From the NCBI GenBank assembly GCA_964547525.1, contig CAZJOD010000022.1, forward strand, positions 1 to 30,993: 30,993 nt of DNA. The letters are read 5' to 3'. This DNA is from CAZJOD01 sp964547525 (GTDB lineage: Bacteria; Bacillota; Clostridia; JAAYHZ01). Below, piece by piece: positions 7,023 to 16,235 of this stretch. A program made the position numbers and the translations under genes. The first letter of the stretch is position 1, and each line of letters begins with the position of its first letter. The notes under the pieces are model-generated. The model was not told the origin of the DNA. It searched no databases and worked only from the letters and a program-made list of their open reading frames with translations.

Positions 7023-8369
7023 GTGTATAGAGTAAGTGAAAAAGATATAAGCACCACAATCAACGATTTCACAGTGTTTTGCGATTTCATAGAAGAAAAG
7101 AAACCTGTATTAACTAAGCGTAGAGCTGCATTAGGGAAGAATGACCTATTTGAATTAAATCTATTGCTCTATTATAAAAAGGAAGTAACTGCAGCTAATT
7201 ATCAACAGGAGTCTTATCCGGTAATTGATCTGATTTTCAACCTTATACTGATTGGAAATTTATATATAAAAGCAGTAGATACCAAAGGTAATGTCTATTT
7301 AACAAAGACGGAAAGGAAAGATGTATTTGATTCATTAAACATATATGAGAAATATACATTCCTCCTGGAAACATTCTGGACAAGATATGATATTGAGGAA
7401 ATCATGCATTTGAGTTTTGGTATTAATCCGATACAACAGATTGTGCAGACATTTGCAATGTCTACTCCCGGGAAGGAACTGGAGAAAGGTGCGTTCTCTC
7501 AAAGTACAGATTATGATTCTATATTTTCTTATTTGTCCGGTTTAATCCGTATATTTACTTATTTTGGCTTTTGCAATTATGTACCGATCATAGAGGGAGA
7601 TAAAAAAATAACCAAATATGACGATTCAATAAAAACAGTGATTCCTACAGAATTTGGTGTAAATATTTGCGAAGTTTTACGGGATCAGAATATAGAAGAT
7701 TGGAATATACCTTGGCTAAAAGGTTTTCATATGGAAGATGAGAAGGAAATTATACCCGGGATATCTTACCAATCAAAAATAAACCTTTTAGCAGTATTAG
7801 CAAGTAAAAGCGAAAAACCCAAGGCAGAGAAATTTTACAAGGAACGGAAAAAAGACGGATTTATCCCTCTATATAAGTATTTGCAACCAATATTCCCGGA
7901 AGGGGTATTAAATAAAACAGTCTCAGCTGCGATAAATAAAGTTATAAAGGGTAGTTATTTTTTTAAGGTATCTCTTGGAAGAAGTGTTTGGAGAAAAATC
8001 GTTCTTTCTTACAAACATACACTTGAGGATTTGCATAATGCTATACAGGAAGCCTTTGATTTTGACAATGACCATCTTTATTCCTTCTATATGGATGCGA
8101 AAAGATACTCTAAACATGCTTACCACTCACCTAATTGTGATAGCGGGCCTTTTACTATTGACATAACAGTTGGAGAACTTGAATTGTATGTAGGTCAAAA
8201 GGTATTGTATTTCTTTGACTATGGTGATTCCTGGGAGTTTGAAGTCCAACTTCTTGAAATCAACAAAGATGAAATTCCTCCCGGGGAACCTAAGGTGATT
8301 GAGGTTAAAGGTAAAGCTCCAAAACAGTATGCGTATTATGACGATGATGATGATGAAGATGAAACATAA
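7023..8369 (+). CDS. Plasmid pRiA4b ORF-3 family protein
   Basis: A 448-residue protein starting at GTG with GGGAGGAG about 9 bases upstream. The C-terminal 130 or so residues match the pRiA4b ORF-3-like fold (PF07929): FKVSLGRSVWRKIVL, then LEDLHNAIQEAFDFDNDHLY, and later FFDYGDSWEFEVQL. The protein ends in an acidic run (YYDDDDDEDET). The N-terminal 300 residues are helical and unassigned. Proteins with this domain are common passengers near transposons and integrated elements; their biochemical role is unknown. The surrounding relics and ICE-type topoisomerase fit a mobile origin. Confidence 0.8.
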   Translation: MYRVSEKDISTTINDFTVFCDFIEEKKPVLTKRRAALGKNDLFELNLLLYYKKEVTAANYQQESYPVIDLIFNLILIGNLYIKAVDTKGNVYLTKTERKDVFDSLNIYEKYTFLLETFWTRYDIEEIMHLSFGINPIQQIVQTFAMSTPGKELEKGAFSQSTDYDSIFSYLSGLIRIFTYFGFCNYVPIIEGDKKITKYDDSIKTVIPTEFGVNICEVLRDQNIEDWNIPWLKGFHMEDEKEIIPGISYQSKINLLAVLASKSEKPKAEKFYKERKKDGFIPLYKYLQPIFPEGVLNKTVSAAINKVIKGSYFFKVSLGRSVWRKIVLSYKHTLEDLHNAIQEAFDFDNDHLYSFYMDAKRYSKHAYHSPNCDSGPFTIDITVGELELYVGQKVLYFFDYGDSWEFEVQLLEINKDEIPPGEPKVIEVKGKAPKQYAYYDDDDDEDET

Positions 8370-8489
8370 TAATTATTGCACCGAATTATAATCATTCGAT
8401 CCCAGCTGGAACATTAGAATTTTATATTCACTGCCTCCGTCTTAAGAAAATAGAAAATGACTACGGATCAAAAGGTTAAAAGCAACTCC

Positions 8490-8507
8490 CTATGCGAAAA
8501 GGCATAG
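8490..8507. other. Small hairpin
   Basis: CTATGC (8490-8495) and GCATAG (8502-8507) form a six-base stem with a GAAAAG loop, but no T-run follows. It lies between the pRiA4b ORF-3-like gene and the next relic. Purpose unknown. Confidence 0.3.
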
Positions 8508-8511
8508 CCTA

Positions 8512-8881
8512 AATAAACATAAGAGCCGGAGTTTCAGCAAAATGCAATAAAACTTTTGCTGAAAAGCTTGCAAACGTTTCTGATACAACACCTGTCTATG
8601 AAATCTTTGAAAGTATAACACATTCATTTTCTCGGAACGGCAAGAAGGTCAGAACTTTGGACATAACAGGAAAAGATAGGGAGTTTATAAGAGCTGTATC
8701 GGATCCGACTTTTAATGTAGGTTGCATAACAAACAAAGCATTGCAGAAAATATTGATTGGTACGAAATGGGCAAATGGAATAACTGATAAAAAGCTGTCT
8801 TCAAAAATCAGTCTACAGATATCAATATTGCGTTCACACGGAATCATTAGGAAGATGCCTAGCAACACAAGTATTCTCTGA
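8512..8881 (+). pseudogene. Remnant of an unidentified mobile-region protein, C-terminal part
   Basis: A frame without a start runs from 8512 to TGA 8879-8881. Its middle and end look like real protein: LDITGKDREFIRAVSDPTFN, ITNKALQKIL and LRSHGIIRKMP. The last part resembles the C-terminal winged-helix segment (R-A-H-G-L-I-R-K-x-P) of an uncharacterised family of orphan proteins found in repeat-rich regions. I cannot name the family. The 5' portion and start are absent. It abuts the truncated URO-D gene, suggesting an insertion that deleted that gene's 5' half. Confidence 0.45.
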
Positions 8882-9518
8882 CCGTGACGGATCTTGCGCT
8901 CATATAGGTTTCTATAATACCATGTTTATGTGGCCATTGTTGACATTCGGATGGGAGCTCTTTTTGGAAGCATGTTTGGATCCTCGCTTCGAGAGGGTTA
9001 TGGACGAATTTGCAGAAATAAACAGAAGGGTTTTTAGAGCCTTTTCACGTCTTCCGGTGAATTTTGTCATATGCCATGACGACATCAATACTTCAAGAGG
9101 TCCTGTGTGTTCTCCTCAATGGATGAATAAATACATTTTCCCACGCTATGAGGAATATTGGGGAATGTTAAAAGCATCGGGAAAGAGGGTCTTTTTTATG
9201 ACGGATGGCTGCATCGATTTTTATGCAGATGACATTATGGCATGTGGTGCCGCCGGAATTATAACCGAACCCTACACTGATTTTAAAACCATCGCCAAAA
9301 AACACAAAGATTGTATTTTGGCAGGAGAAGGTGATAATCGTATTTTAAAGCGTAATCAGCCTGCGGAAATAAAAAAGATGGTGCAAGATATGGTCCGAAC
9401 CGCCTATATGACAAAAGGATACATAATGTGCATCGGAAACCATATTCCATGGGATATACCGGGAGAAGCGGTAAAACGCTATTTGGATTATTCTTCGGAA
9501 CTTGCAATCAGACTGTAA
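8882..9518 (+). pseudogene. 5'-truncated URO-D superfamily gene
   Basis: The frame starting at ATG 8922 (198 codons) continues upstream without a stop, reading DRDGSCAHIGFYNTMFMWPL, so homology begins near 8882 rather than at the ATG. It covers only the C-terminal half of a URO-D barrel: FGWELFLEACLDPRFERVM, VICHDDINTSRGPVCSPQWM, FFMTDGCIDFYADDI, ITEPYTD and a final CIGNHIPWDIPGEAV. A complete relative is about 350-390 residues. No ribosome site precedes ATG 8922. The sequence directly upstream belongs to an unrelated relic, so I call it a truncated gene. It differs from the intact URO-D gene at 5064 and is not its duplicate. Confidence 0.75.
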
Positions 9519-9574
9519 AGCAGTATACAATAGCCGAATATTGAAAAACAGAAATTATTATGACAGGTGAAAAA

Positions 9575-11494
9575 TTGGGAAAGAAATTATATATAGCCGA
9601 AAAACCGTCAGTTGCGGCTAGCTTTGGTACGGTATTAGGAGTAAATGTTTCTCCGTCGGACCGAAAAAGAGGTTATGCCGAACAAAATGACACCGTTATT
9701 TCATGGTGTTTTGGACATTTGGTGACCATGTGTTATCCACATGCCTACGATCCGCAATACAAGTCATGGAAATTGGAACATTTGCCCATTATTCCGAGTG
9801 AATATAAATATGAGGTTATTAGTGACAAAGGTGCAGCAAAACAGTTTAAAACAATAGAAAAATTAATGCAAAGGCAAGATGTAGACCTTATTTATGCATG
9901 TACCGACAGCGGGCGTGAAGGGGAATACATATTTCGGCTGGTTTATCGTCAAGCCGGATGTACAAAGCCGGTGAGAAGAGTATGGATTAATGCTCAAACC
10001 GAAGAGGCAGTGAAAAAAGGTATACGTGAAGCCAAAGATCATTCGGAGTACGATCCGTTGGGACAAGCAGCTTACTGCAGAGCCAAAGAAGATTGGCTAT
10101 TCGGCATGAATTTCAGCAGGCTTTATACCATACGATACGGAAAGAAATTGTCATCTGTGTTAAACGAAAGCAAGAATACCGTCATTCCCATCGGTAGGGT
10201 AATGACTTGTGTGCTAGGCTTGGTGGTGGAAAGAGAAAGAGAAATTCGTCATTTTGTCCCGAAACCCTATTATGTGGTCACGGCCGATTTTCTATCCAAA
10301 GACAGCCATATCGCATATAAAGGTAAGTGGCAGCCTAAAAAAAGCAATGAACAATCCCAAAAAGGAAGCGAAGAAAGCGAAGATAAAACACTAAGTAAAG
10401 AAGAAGCCGAAGAATTGATCAAAAAGCTGGAGGGAAAAGAGGCAAAAGTGAAGAAGGTGGTGGTTAAGTTAAAAAAAGAACCTGCACCTTTTCTTTTCAA
10501 TCTTGCCGAACTCCAATCCGAAGCCAATAAAAAATTCAAGATTCCGGTCAATAAAACATTGGAAATGGCCCAGAACTTATATGAAAAGAAACTGATCTCC
10601 TATCCGAGAACCGATAGCAGAGTTCTTTCCACAGAAGTGCTGCCCGATCTGCCAAAAATATTAAACGGGTTATACACTAATAGTGCATACAAAGAAAGTG
10701 TGTTGAAAATCAAAACTTTCGGTGAGTTTGCCGTCAACAAAAAAGCCAAACGGTTTGTAGATGACAGTAAAGTAACCGATCATTATGCCATCATACCTAC
10801 TTATGTTACAACCGATTTAAACCTTTTGGCACCGGATGAAAAAAAGCTATATGATTTGATAGTAAAGCGTTTTTTAGCCGCTTTTTACCCTCCTGCGGAA
10901 TACAACACCGTAAAAGTGGAAACAGATGTGGGGGGAGATATATTCGTTACCAACTCCAAAATTCTCAATGCACCGGGCTGGAAAGAGATTTATGATTTGT
11001 CCTATAAAAAAGAAGAGGAGCTTTCCGATTCTCCCATTCAAAATTTGGTGAAGAACGAGCTTTGTGATGTAAAAGGTTTGCATTCGGAAGAAAGAGAAAC
11101 CAAACCGCCTCCAAGATACACGGATGGTTCACTGATCGTCGCTATGGAAAAGGCGGGAAAGTATATTGAAAATGAAGAATTACGAGAACAGTTGAAAACA
11201 TGCGGTATCGGCACTTCCGCTACTAGGGCCGGTATTATAAAGAAATTGGTTGATAATAGGCATATAAAAATTCATGCCAAAACACGAATTGTAACACCTG
11301 AGCCTAAAGGAGAGGAAATCGTGAATATTGTCATTCGAACGGCTAAGGAGTTATTGAATCCCACACTGACGGCCAGCTGGGAAAAAGGATTGTTTATGAT
11401 TGAAAACAAGGAAATAACGGCAGATATTTTTGAAGAAAAGTTAACTCGATATATAACCAAAACAATAAGGAAGGTGAAAGCAACCGATCTGTAG
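9575..11494 (+). CDS. topB: DNA topoisomerase III, integrative-element type
   Basis: A type IA topoisomerase of about 639 residues that cuts and passes single DNA strands. It has a Toprim domain beginning KLYIAEKPSVA (Glu at residue 9 from the TTG start), a TDSGREGE acidic motif near residue 110 and the catalytic Tyr in YPRTDSR, codon 10601-10603. TDSGREGE instead of DxDREGE, and no C-terminal zinc-finger region, are features I associate with topoisomerases of Tn1549/CTn-like conjugative elements. An in-frame ATG at 9560 lacks a ribosome site; AGGTGA at 9565-9570 favours TTG 9575, which gives the typical MGKKLYIAEKPS start. No relaxase or coupling protein is visible, so it is an isolated survivor or independent cargo. 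Confidence 0.85.
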   Translation: MGKKLYIAEKPSVAASFGTVLGVNVSPSDRKRGYAEQNDTVISWCFGHLVTMCYPHAYDPQYKSWKLEHLPIIPSEYKYEVISDKGAAKQFKTIEKLMQRQDVDLIYACTDSGREGEYIFRLVYRQAGCTKPVRRVWINAQTEEAVKKGIREAKDHSEYDPLGQAAYCRAKEDWLFGMNFSRLYTIRYGKKLSSVLNESKNTVIPIGRVMTCVLGLVVEREREIRHFVPKPYYVVTADFLSKDSHIAYKGKWQPKKSNEQSQKGSEESEDKTLSKEEAEELIKKLEGKEAKVKKVVVKLKKEPAPFLFNLAELQSEANKKFKIPVNKTLEMAQNLYEKKLISYPRTDSRVLSTEVLPDLPKILNGLYTNSAYKESVLKIKTFGEFAVNKKAKRFVDDSKVTDHYAIIPTYVTTDLNLLAPDEKKLYDLIVKRFLAAFYPPAEYNTVKVETDVGGDIFVTNSKILNAPGWKEIYDLSYKKEEELSDSPIQNLVKNELCDVKGLHSEERETKPPPRYTDGSLIVAMEKAGKYIENEELREQLKTCGIGTSATRAGIIKKLVDNRHIKIHAKTRIVTPEPKGEEIVNIVIRTAKELLNPTLTASWEKGLFMIENKEITADIFEEKLTRYITKTIRKVKATDL

Positions 11495-11501
11495 TTTTTT
11501 A

Positions 11502-11529
11502 TTGATAGGCCTTTTGTCTATGGTATAAT
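11502..11529 (+). promoter_or_regulatory. Promoter-like sequence after topB
   Basis: TTGATA (11502-11507) and TATAAT (11524-11529) are separated by 16 bases. A good ribosome site (GGAGGG) and an ATG follow near 11562, but that frame closes after 10 codons. Confidence 0.55.
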
Positions 11530-11561
11530 AAACAAAACGTCAACATAACCGGAGGGAATTT

Positions 11562-11752
11562 ATGCAAGATATCAAGATCAGAAAAAGTCGTTGAATCTGA
11601 CATAAAGGTCATCGAAGATATTGCCTTAAAGGCATTTTCTGTCCATTAATGATTTCTATAAAGAAAAGATGAGCCGGGCTATCTTCGAAGCGGTTCATAG
11701 GGATTGGAAAGAGAAAAAGAAACCGGAACAATTTCTTTTGTGATACAGTCAA
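11562..11752 (+). pseudogene. Decayed small gene with intact promoter and ribosome site
   Basis: An ATG after GGAGGG starts MQDIKIRKSR and stops. Coding-like text continues in other frames (IEDIALKAFSV, then DFYKEKMSRAIFEAVHRDWK), ending in a TGA near 11743. At least two frame breaks have destroyed it. The family is not recognised. Its 3' end runs into the left edge of the duplicated locus at 11723. Confidence 0.4.
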
Positions 11753-12346
11753 ATAAAATATAATTCTATAAAGTTCTTTTAGGAGTAATAAATGTATGTT
11801 AAAAAAACGAATCCTCATATGGTCTGTCATAGCTGTAATTTTATCTTTGATCGTTTATTTGAATTATGCCTTTATTTTGACATTGCAAGCCAATCCAATG
11901 ATAAAAGTTGACGGAATCAAGCTTATGATGGATGAGGAAAATGTGATAAATATACTCGGGAATGATGGGGAGATTGTACACGGATTTGGTGGGTATTTTA
12001 TTGAATACCCGTCGAATGGGATATTTTTAACATTTTTAAATGATCCGGATACCGATTTTTATAAAAAAGTAAATGCAATAAAAATTACCGGTCTTCATTA
12101 TGAAATTTACGGTTTGAAAGTGGGAGATGATTTTAAATCGGCTGCAAGTAGCTTGAGAAAAAAAGGATTTAAACAAGAAGAAGGTTATGAATACGGATTT
12201 AGGAAAAGTTATTTGTATGTAATCTTAAATAAGAACGGCGAAAAAATAGAAAGTATTATAGTAGGTATTAAAGATAGGGTATCAAGTAATCGAATTTATT
12301 AAAAAGATGAATATCATTCGGACGGTCTTAATAAAACAGAAAGAAA
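11723..12346 (+). repeat. Downstream, complete copy of the duplicated locus
   Basis: This 624-base segment includes the promoter-proximal region, the membrane-protein gene and 44 bases past its stop. Both ends match 6444-6724 in the same orientation. The two copies enclose about 5 kb carrying the pRiA4b ORF-3-like gene, two relics and topB. As direct repeats they could loop this 5-kb piece out by recombination. Confidence 0.85.
11796..12302 (+). CDS. Hypothetical single-pass membrane-anchored protein
   Basis: 168 residues. Residues about 5-32 are one hydrophobic helix after a KKR start, giving a membrane anchor with the rest probably outside. The soluble part shows two similar modules, each with a glycine-containing strand followed by a helix (VDGIKLMMDEENVINILG and YEIYGLKVGDDFKSAASSL). 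This pattern recalls SmpA/OmlA-like or BamE-like small domains, but that is a structural guess. AGGAG sits 10 bases before ATG 11796; an earlier ATG at 11792 is out of frame. A second copy lies across the first N gap. Confidence 0.65.
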   Translation: MLKKRILIWSVIAVILSLIVYLNYAFILTLQANPMIKVDGIKLMMDEENVINILGNDGEIVHGFGGYFIEYPSNGIFLTFLNDPDTDFYKKVNAIKITGLHYEIYGLKVGDDFKSAASSLRKKGFKQEEGYEYGFRKSYLYVILNKNGEKIESIIVGIKDRVSSNRIY

Positions 12347-12567
12347 TATTGATATATAATATGTAATAATATTTCTTATAAAAGTCAAGAATTTCTAAAA
12401 CAGCGACGGTAATACGGTTATTATACTTGCAGGTTTGAGTGCAGTCATATATACTAAAAACAACAAAAGGTAAGTGATCGGGTGTAATCAAATGATAAAT
12501 AAGCAGACAAAAGTACTGTACGATTTAGTGTAGTATTTTAATAAAATGACCGGCAAAGGGGTTAATT
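12303..12567. other. Intergenic region with a short relic
   Basis: Around 12401-12472 a frame reads SDGNTVIILAGLSAVIYTKN then NKR-stop. This hydrophobic stretch with a basic end looks like the C-terminal tail of a wall-anchored or membrane protein, but nothing upstream in frame supports a gene. No terminator with a clear T-run is seen. Confidence 0.35.
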
Positions 12568-14973
12568 TTGAAAACTATAAATCATTATTTTAGAGTTAAG
12601 TATATTATAATTATTTTGACGTGGTTGTTTCTTTGTATATCCGTTGGGTGTGCATCTAATGTCTATATACCCACAGAAGAAGAATTGGAGGTAGAGATCA
12701 TGTATAAAAATCATCTTACACTTCCGGTAAAACCCTTAGCCGAGGTAGCGGATCCTTTCATCATGCGGTTTGACGGTTGGTATTATCTCTACTCGACAGG
12801 TGTGGTTAACATCTGGCGTTCGAAGGATCTGGCCGAGTGGAATTACATGGGAACCGTAAACAGTGTGACACCCATACAAATGGGCTTTGCACCGGAAGTA
12901 TATTACTGGAACGGTAAGTTTTATATGTATACATCACCCTCCGGAAAAGGACATTACATATATGTAGCTAATAAACCCACCGGTCCCTTCGTACAAGCGA
13001 CGGGAAATTTAGGTATGGAGTTGGACGGTTCCGTTTTTATTGAAGATGACGGGACTTGGTATTTTACCCGTGCAAGCGGTAACGGAATTGTAGGACATAA
13101 TATGAGTTCACCCCTTGTAATAGACAAAACAGGTATAACTTTAAATGTATATATGGACGGATGGACTGAAGGACCTATGATTATTAAGCGTGACGGTCGT
13201 TACTTTATGATGTATACCGGAACCCACTATAAAAGTGACGCATATCGAGAAAAATATTCGGTATCCGAGGAAGGACCTTTTGGTAGGTACATCAAGCCCT
13301 ATATGAATCCGATTTTAATAAATAACTTACCTGAATCACATGCTTTGGGACACAGTTGTTTTGTATACGGTCCTGATCTCGATTCTATGTATATAGCATA
13401 TCATTCATATACAACATATCTTACAGGCAGAGTTATGAATATCGACAGGTTATCGTTTAACGGAAATCGAATGTATGTGAACGGTCCTACATTATTTGAA
13501 ATGCCTGTTGCGGATTTACCGAGGTTTGCGGTATGGACGGAAGATGACCCCGTATCAGTATTGGAAAAAAGAGAGACCGATGGCATGGAGATGCTTTTGA
13601 CACAAGATAAGACCGGTGACACATTTACCGCCGAGTGGAATTTAAAAGGTGGAGACGGAGATACCGGGGTGGTGTTTTGTAATAATGACACAGGAGAATA
13701 TTATCGGATATTATGGTTGCAAGGCAGCAGTCTTGTTAGAGTAGAAAGAGTAAGTAAAAAGGAAAATAAAATCATAGGTGAATTTGAATTACCGAAGGAG
13801 TTTAAAAGAGGAGTGCTCCACTCTATAAAAGTACAGTATAGCCCGGAGCAATTCACTGTTTTTTTTGATAATATGAATAAGCTGACGTATGATAACCCCG
13901 GACCCGGTACAGGGCGAATCGGTTATATTTATTCCGGTACCCGACCTGAAGTGGGATTCACAGGTTTTTCAGATACATATAAAGGTTCGAGTGACGGTAA
14001 ATCGATAAAACCCATCCCTAGTCGGTTTGACGGAATACATCATATGCCTGAAGAAAATAAGGGATACGGTGGTGATGTTTCTATAGGCAGTTTAACGGAT
14101 GGTGTAAAAACCGTGATTCTAAAGAAAAAGAATGCATGGGTATCTTACAATGTGAATACCGAAAAGGACGCGCTCTACGGCATAGCGTTACAGGTCGGAA
14201 ACAATATGTCAGAAGATATTAATGTGGAAGTTTTGGAAGACGGTCGTAGCCTGGGTATTTTTACATTAAAAAAACAAGATACACCTTCTTTTGATCTCGA
14301 ACAAAACATGAACAAATTGCCATTAGGGCGGGTTCTATTAAAAGCCGGAATTCATTATCTTACATTTAGATTATCTAAAGGTGAGAATCTTGAGATTTTA
14401 TCTGTTGATATTTACGCTGCAGAAGATGATGATTTGCCGGTGACATACGATTTGACCTTAAAGGATCGAGATATGACTTTTCGGGGTGACAAAGCATTTT
14501 ATTTTAGTGAAGAAGGGATGGCAAATCCGAATCAAGGTGACATTAAAATGACAATAGGCAAAGGGTCATGGACGGATTACATCATAAATACGGATGTTAT
14601 CCCGGGCAAATTTGCCGTTGGAAATTCCGGTGTGATTTTTAGGACAAACAATGAAACATACTTTCAGTATCAAACCATAAATGCAATGCAGGGGTATTAT
14701 GCGGGAATTAGTAAAGGATATGTTTTTCTTAAACGTATGAACTATGAAGATACTGAAAATGTAGCCAAGGTTCCTTATTCCGTCAAAACAGGTACTGTTT
14801 ATGCCTTGCGTATCGAAGCTAAGGGTAATAGTATCAAAGTTTATGTGGACGATATGGAAAATCCTTTGATTACATATTTTGATGCTTATCCTTACTTAAA
14901 CGGAAGAGTCGGGATATGGTCCTATAGGGATACATCCGTTTATAAGAATTATACGGTTACGGCCATTGAGTAA
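12568..14973 (+). CDS. GH43-family glycoside hydrolase lipoprotein with extra beta-sandwich domains
   Basis: An 801-residue exported lipoprotein: basic start, hydrophobic residues 13-27 and a lipobox ending at C28 (ISVGC). A five-bladed beta-propeller follows with the GH43 triad: D62 (VADPF) as base, D153 (LDGS) and E201 (TEGP) as acid. After about residue 325 come three modules: a concanavalin-like sandwich (TAEWNLKGGDGDTGVVF onwards), a carbohydrate-binding-like domain (about 490-605) and a second sandwich (about 620-801). GH43 enzymes act mostly on arabinan, xylan or galactan side chains; the exact bond is not readable here. TTG 12568 is chosen because AAAGGGG lies 6 bases upstream and the signal peptide starts there. 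It precedes an araC-GH4 pair. Confidence 0.85.
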   Translation: MKTINHYFRVKYIIIILTWLFLCISVGCASNVYIPTEEELEVEIMYKNHLTLPVKPLAEVADPFIMRFDGWYYLYSTGVVNIWRSKDLAEWNYMGTVNSVTPIQMGFAPEVYYWNGKFYMYTSPSGKGHYIYVANKPTGPFVQATGNLGMELDGSVFIEDDGTWYFTRASGNGIVGHNMSSPLVIDKTGITLNVYMDGWTEGPMIIKRDGRYFMMYTGTHYKSDAYREKYSVSEEGPFGRYIKPYMNPILINNLPESHALGHSCFVYGPDLDSMYIAYHSYTTYLTGRVMNIDRLSFNGNRMYVNGPTLFEMPVADLPRFAVWTEDDPVSVLEKRETDGMEMLLTQDKTGDTFTAEWNLKGGDGDTGVVFCNNDTGEYYRILWLQGSSLVRVERVSKKENKIIGEFELPKEFKRGVLHSIKVQYSPEQFTVFFDNMNKLTYDNPGPGTGRIGYIYSGTRPEVGFTGFSDTYKGSSDGKSIKPIPSRFDGIHHMPEENKGYGGDVSIGSLTDGVKTVILKKKNAWVSYNVNTEKDALYGIALQVGNNMSEDINVEVLEDGRSLGIFTLKKQDTPSFDLEQNMNKLPLGRVLLKAGIHYLTFRLSKGENLEILSVDIYAAEDDDLPVTYDLTLKDRDMTFRGDKAFYFSEEGMANPNQGDIKMTIGKGSWTDYIINTDVIPGKFAVGNSGVIFRTNNETYFQYQTINAMQGYYAGISKGYVFLKRMNYEDTENVAKVPYSVKTGTVYALRIEAKGNSIKVYVDDMENPLITYFDAYPYLNGRVGIWSYRDTSVYKNYTVTAIE

Positions 14974-15238
14974 AGAACTTTTGTAAGTAAAAAATGAATT
15001 AATATGGATGAAATCGGTGTCGATGGATCATTGATAGGGAAAACGACATCATTACCAACCAAGACTGCTTAAAGCAGAGCGAATTATTTAGAATAATATG
15101 TGGATTTATGGATACATAGGTTTACATACAATTTTAGAATCAGCTGATACAAGATCGAATAAACAGTAAACTTAACGTCGTGAGATGGTGTGAACAAAAT
15201 AAGGTCAGTAACAAAATAACAGGGGAGCATCAATAACC
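14974..15238. other. Intergenic region with possible gene remnant
   Basis: A startless frame at about 15030-15110 reads IIDRENDIITNQDCLKQSEL then FRIICGFMDT-stop and looks like coding remains of unknown family. A small palindrome (CTGCTT-A-AAGCAG) lies within it. No promoter is clear for the araC gene. Confidence 0.3.
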
Positions 15239-16120
15239 GTGATGAAATGTAGTCTTTATAATAAGGAGTTAACGCAGAATAGTCTTCATCCTGAAGTAGT
15301 GGCTTATTACTTCAAAGAATGGAATGAGTTCCACATGCAGGAGCATCAGCATAACCAGATTGAAATTATGTATGTCATCAAGGGAAAATGTATAATAAAA
15401 GCTATGGGAGCCCCAAATATTCTTGAAAAAGGAGACTTTATTCTAATTGATGCAAATATTCCCCACACCCTTGAAATTGATAAAGATATGACTTGTCGTA
15501 TGCTGAACATAGAATTTGTTTTTAAGGAGAAAGAAATTAATTATCCGGACTTCAGACAAATAATTAGGAATATTCCTGTTATTGCCGGGCTGCTCTCTAA
15601 AAACAAACCTTACTATTTGCTGAAAGATACCAATGATATATATACTACCCTGAAAAATATGATTATGGAAATGGACGAAGAAAAGTGCGGAAGTGAGTTT
15701 CTTATTCAACAATATCTGACAGAGATTTTTATAAAGATTTCACGATTGATTGAAGAACTGTCCCCTGATACATCAACTGCTGACCTACATGTGCAGAAAG
15801 CATCAAGGTTTTTACATCAGCACTATTACCAGGATGTCCGGGTAAAAGATATAGCAGATGCCCTTAACATCCATGAGGGATATCTGTACCGCATCTTTAA
15901 AAGATGTACAGGCTGTACACCCGTACAATACCTTACCGGACTGCGTCTGGAAAAGGCAAAAATGCTGCTGGTCCGTACAGAAATTCCCATAATAGAAATA
16001 TCAGATTATATCGGCATTAACAGCAGGCAATACTTTACTTCCATGTTTAAGAAGCATACAGGAAAAACTCCTGTGCAATATCGTAAGGAGGTTCATAAGC
16101 AGTTGTATAAAAAAGGTTAG
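15239..16120 (+). CDS. AraC-family transcriptional regulator with cupin sensor domain
   Basis: A 293-residue two-domain activator. The N-terminal half is a cupin-like effector pocket (EHQHNQIEIMYV, then EKGDFILIDANIPHTL). The C-terminal 100 residues hold two helix-turn-helix motifs (VRVKDIADALNIHEGYLYRI and ISDYIGINSRQYFTSMFKKH) and the closing KTPVQYR typical of the family. A GTG at 15239 and an ATG at 15242 are both possible; AGGGGAG upstream is slightly closer to the GTG. Its position just ahead of a GH4 gene suggests it activates that gene, and perhaps the GH43 gene, in response to a sugar. Confidence 0.88.
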   Translation: MMKCSLYNKELTQNSLHPEVVAYYFKEWNEFHMQEHQHNQIEIMYVIKGKCIIKAMGAPNILEKGDFILIDANIPHTLEIDKDMTCRMLNIEFVFKEKEINYPDFRQIIRNIPVIAGLLSKNKPYYLLKDTNDIYTTLKNMIMEMDEEKCGSEFLIQQYLTEIFIKISRLIEELSPDTSTADLHVQKASRFLHQHYYQDVRVKDIADALNIHEGYLYRIFKRCTGCTPVQYLTGLRLEKAKMLLVRTEIPIIEISDYIGINSRQYFTSMFKKHTGKTPVQYRKEVHKQLYKKG

Positions 16121-16180
16121 GATAGTTTCCATGGTGTTTGTGTAAAAGTTAGGTTATTTAAAAAATTCTTAGTCCCTTCA

Positions 16181-16189
16181 TGTTAGAAT
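16181..16189 (+). promoter_or_regulatory. Extended -10 element ahead of the GH4 gene
   Basis: TGTTAGAAT fits an extended -10 (TGnTAnAAT). No good -35 box lies at 16-18 bases, as expected for a promoter needing an activator such as the adjacent AraC-type protein. Confidence 0.4.
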
Positions 16190-16235
16190 AGCTATAGGAT
16201 AAATGCTACTAATATTATTACAGGAGGGATTTTTT

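Noticed and set aside
12401..12472. Wall-anchor or membrane tail gene
   Set aside because: Only 24 codons are open, with a stop just upstream and no start; listed only as a possible relic within the intergenic region.
16203..16235. Upstream ATG as start of the GH4 gene
   Set aside because: The extra residues contain the ribosome site of ATG 16236, and the protein family begins at the NAD-binding strand.
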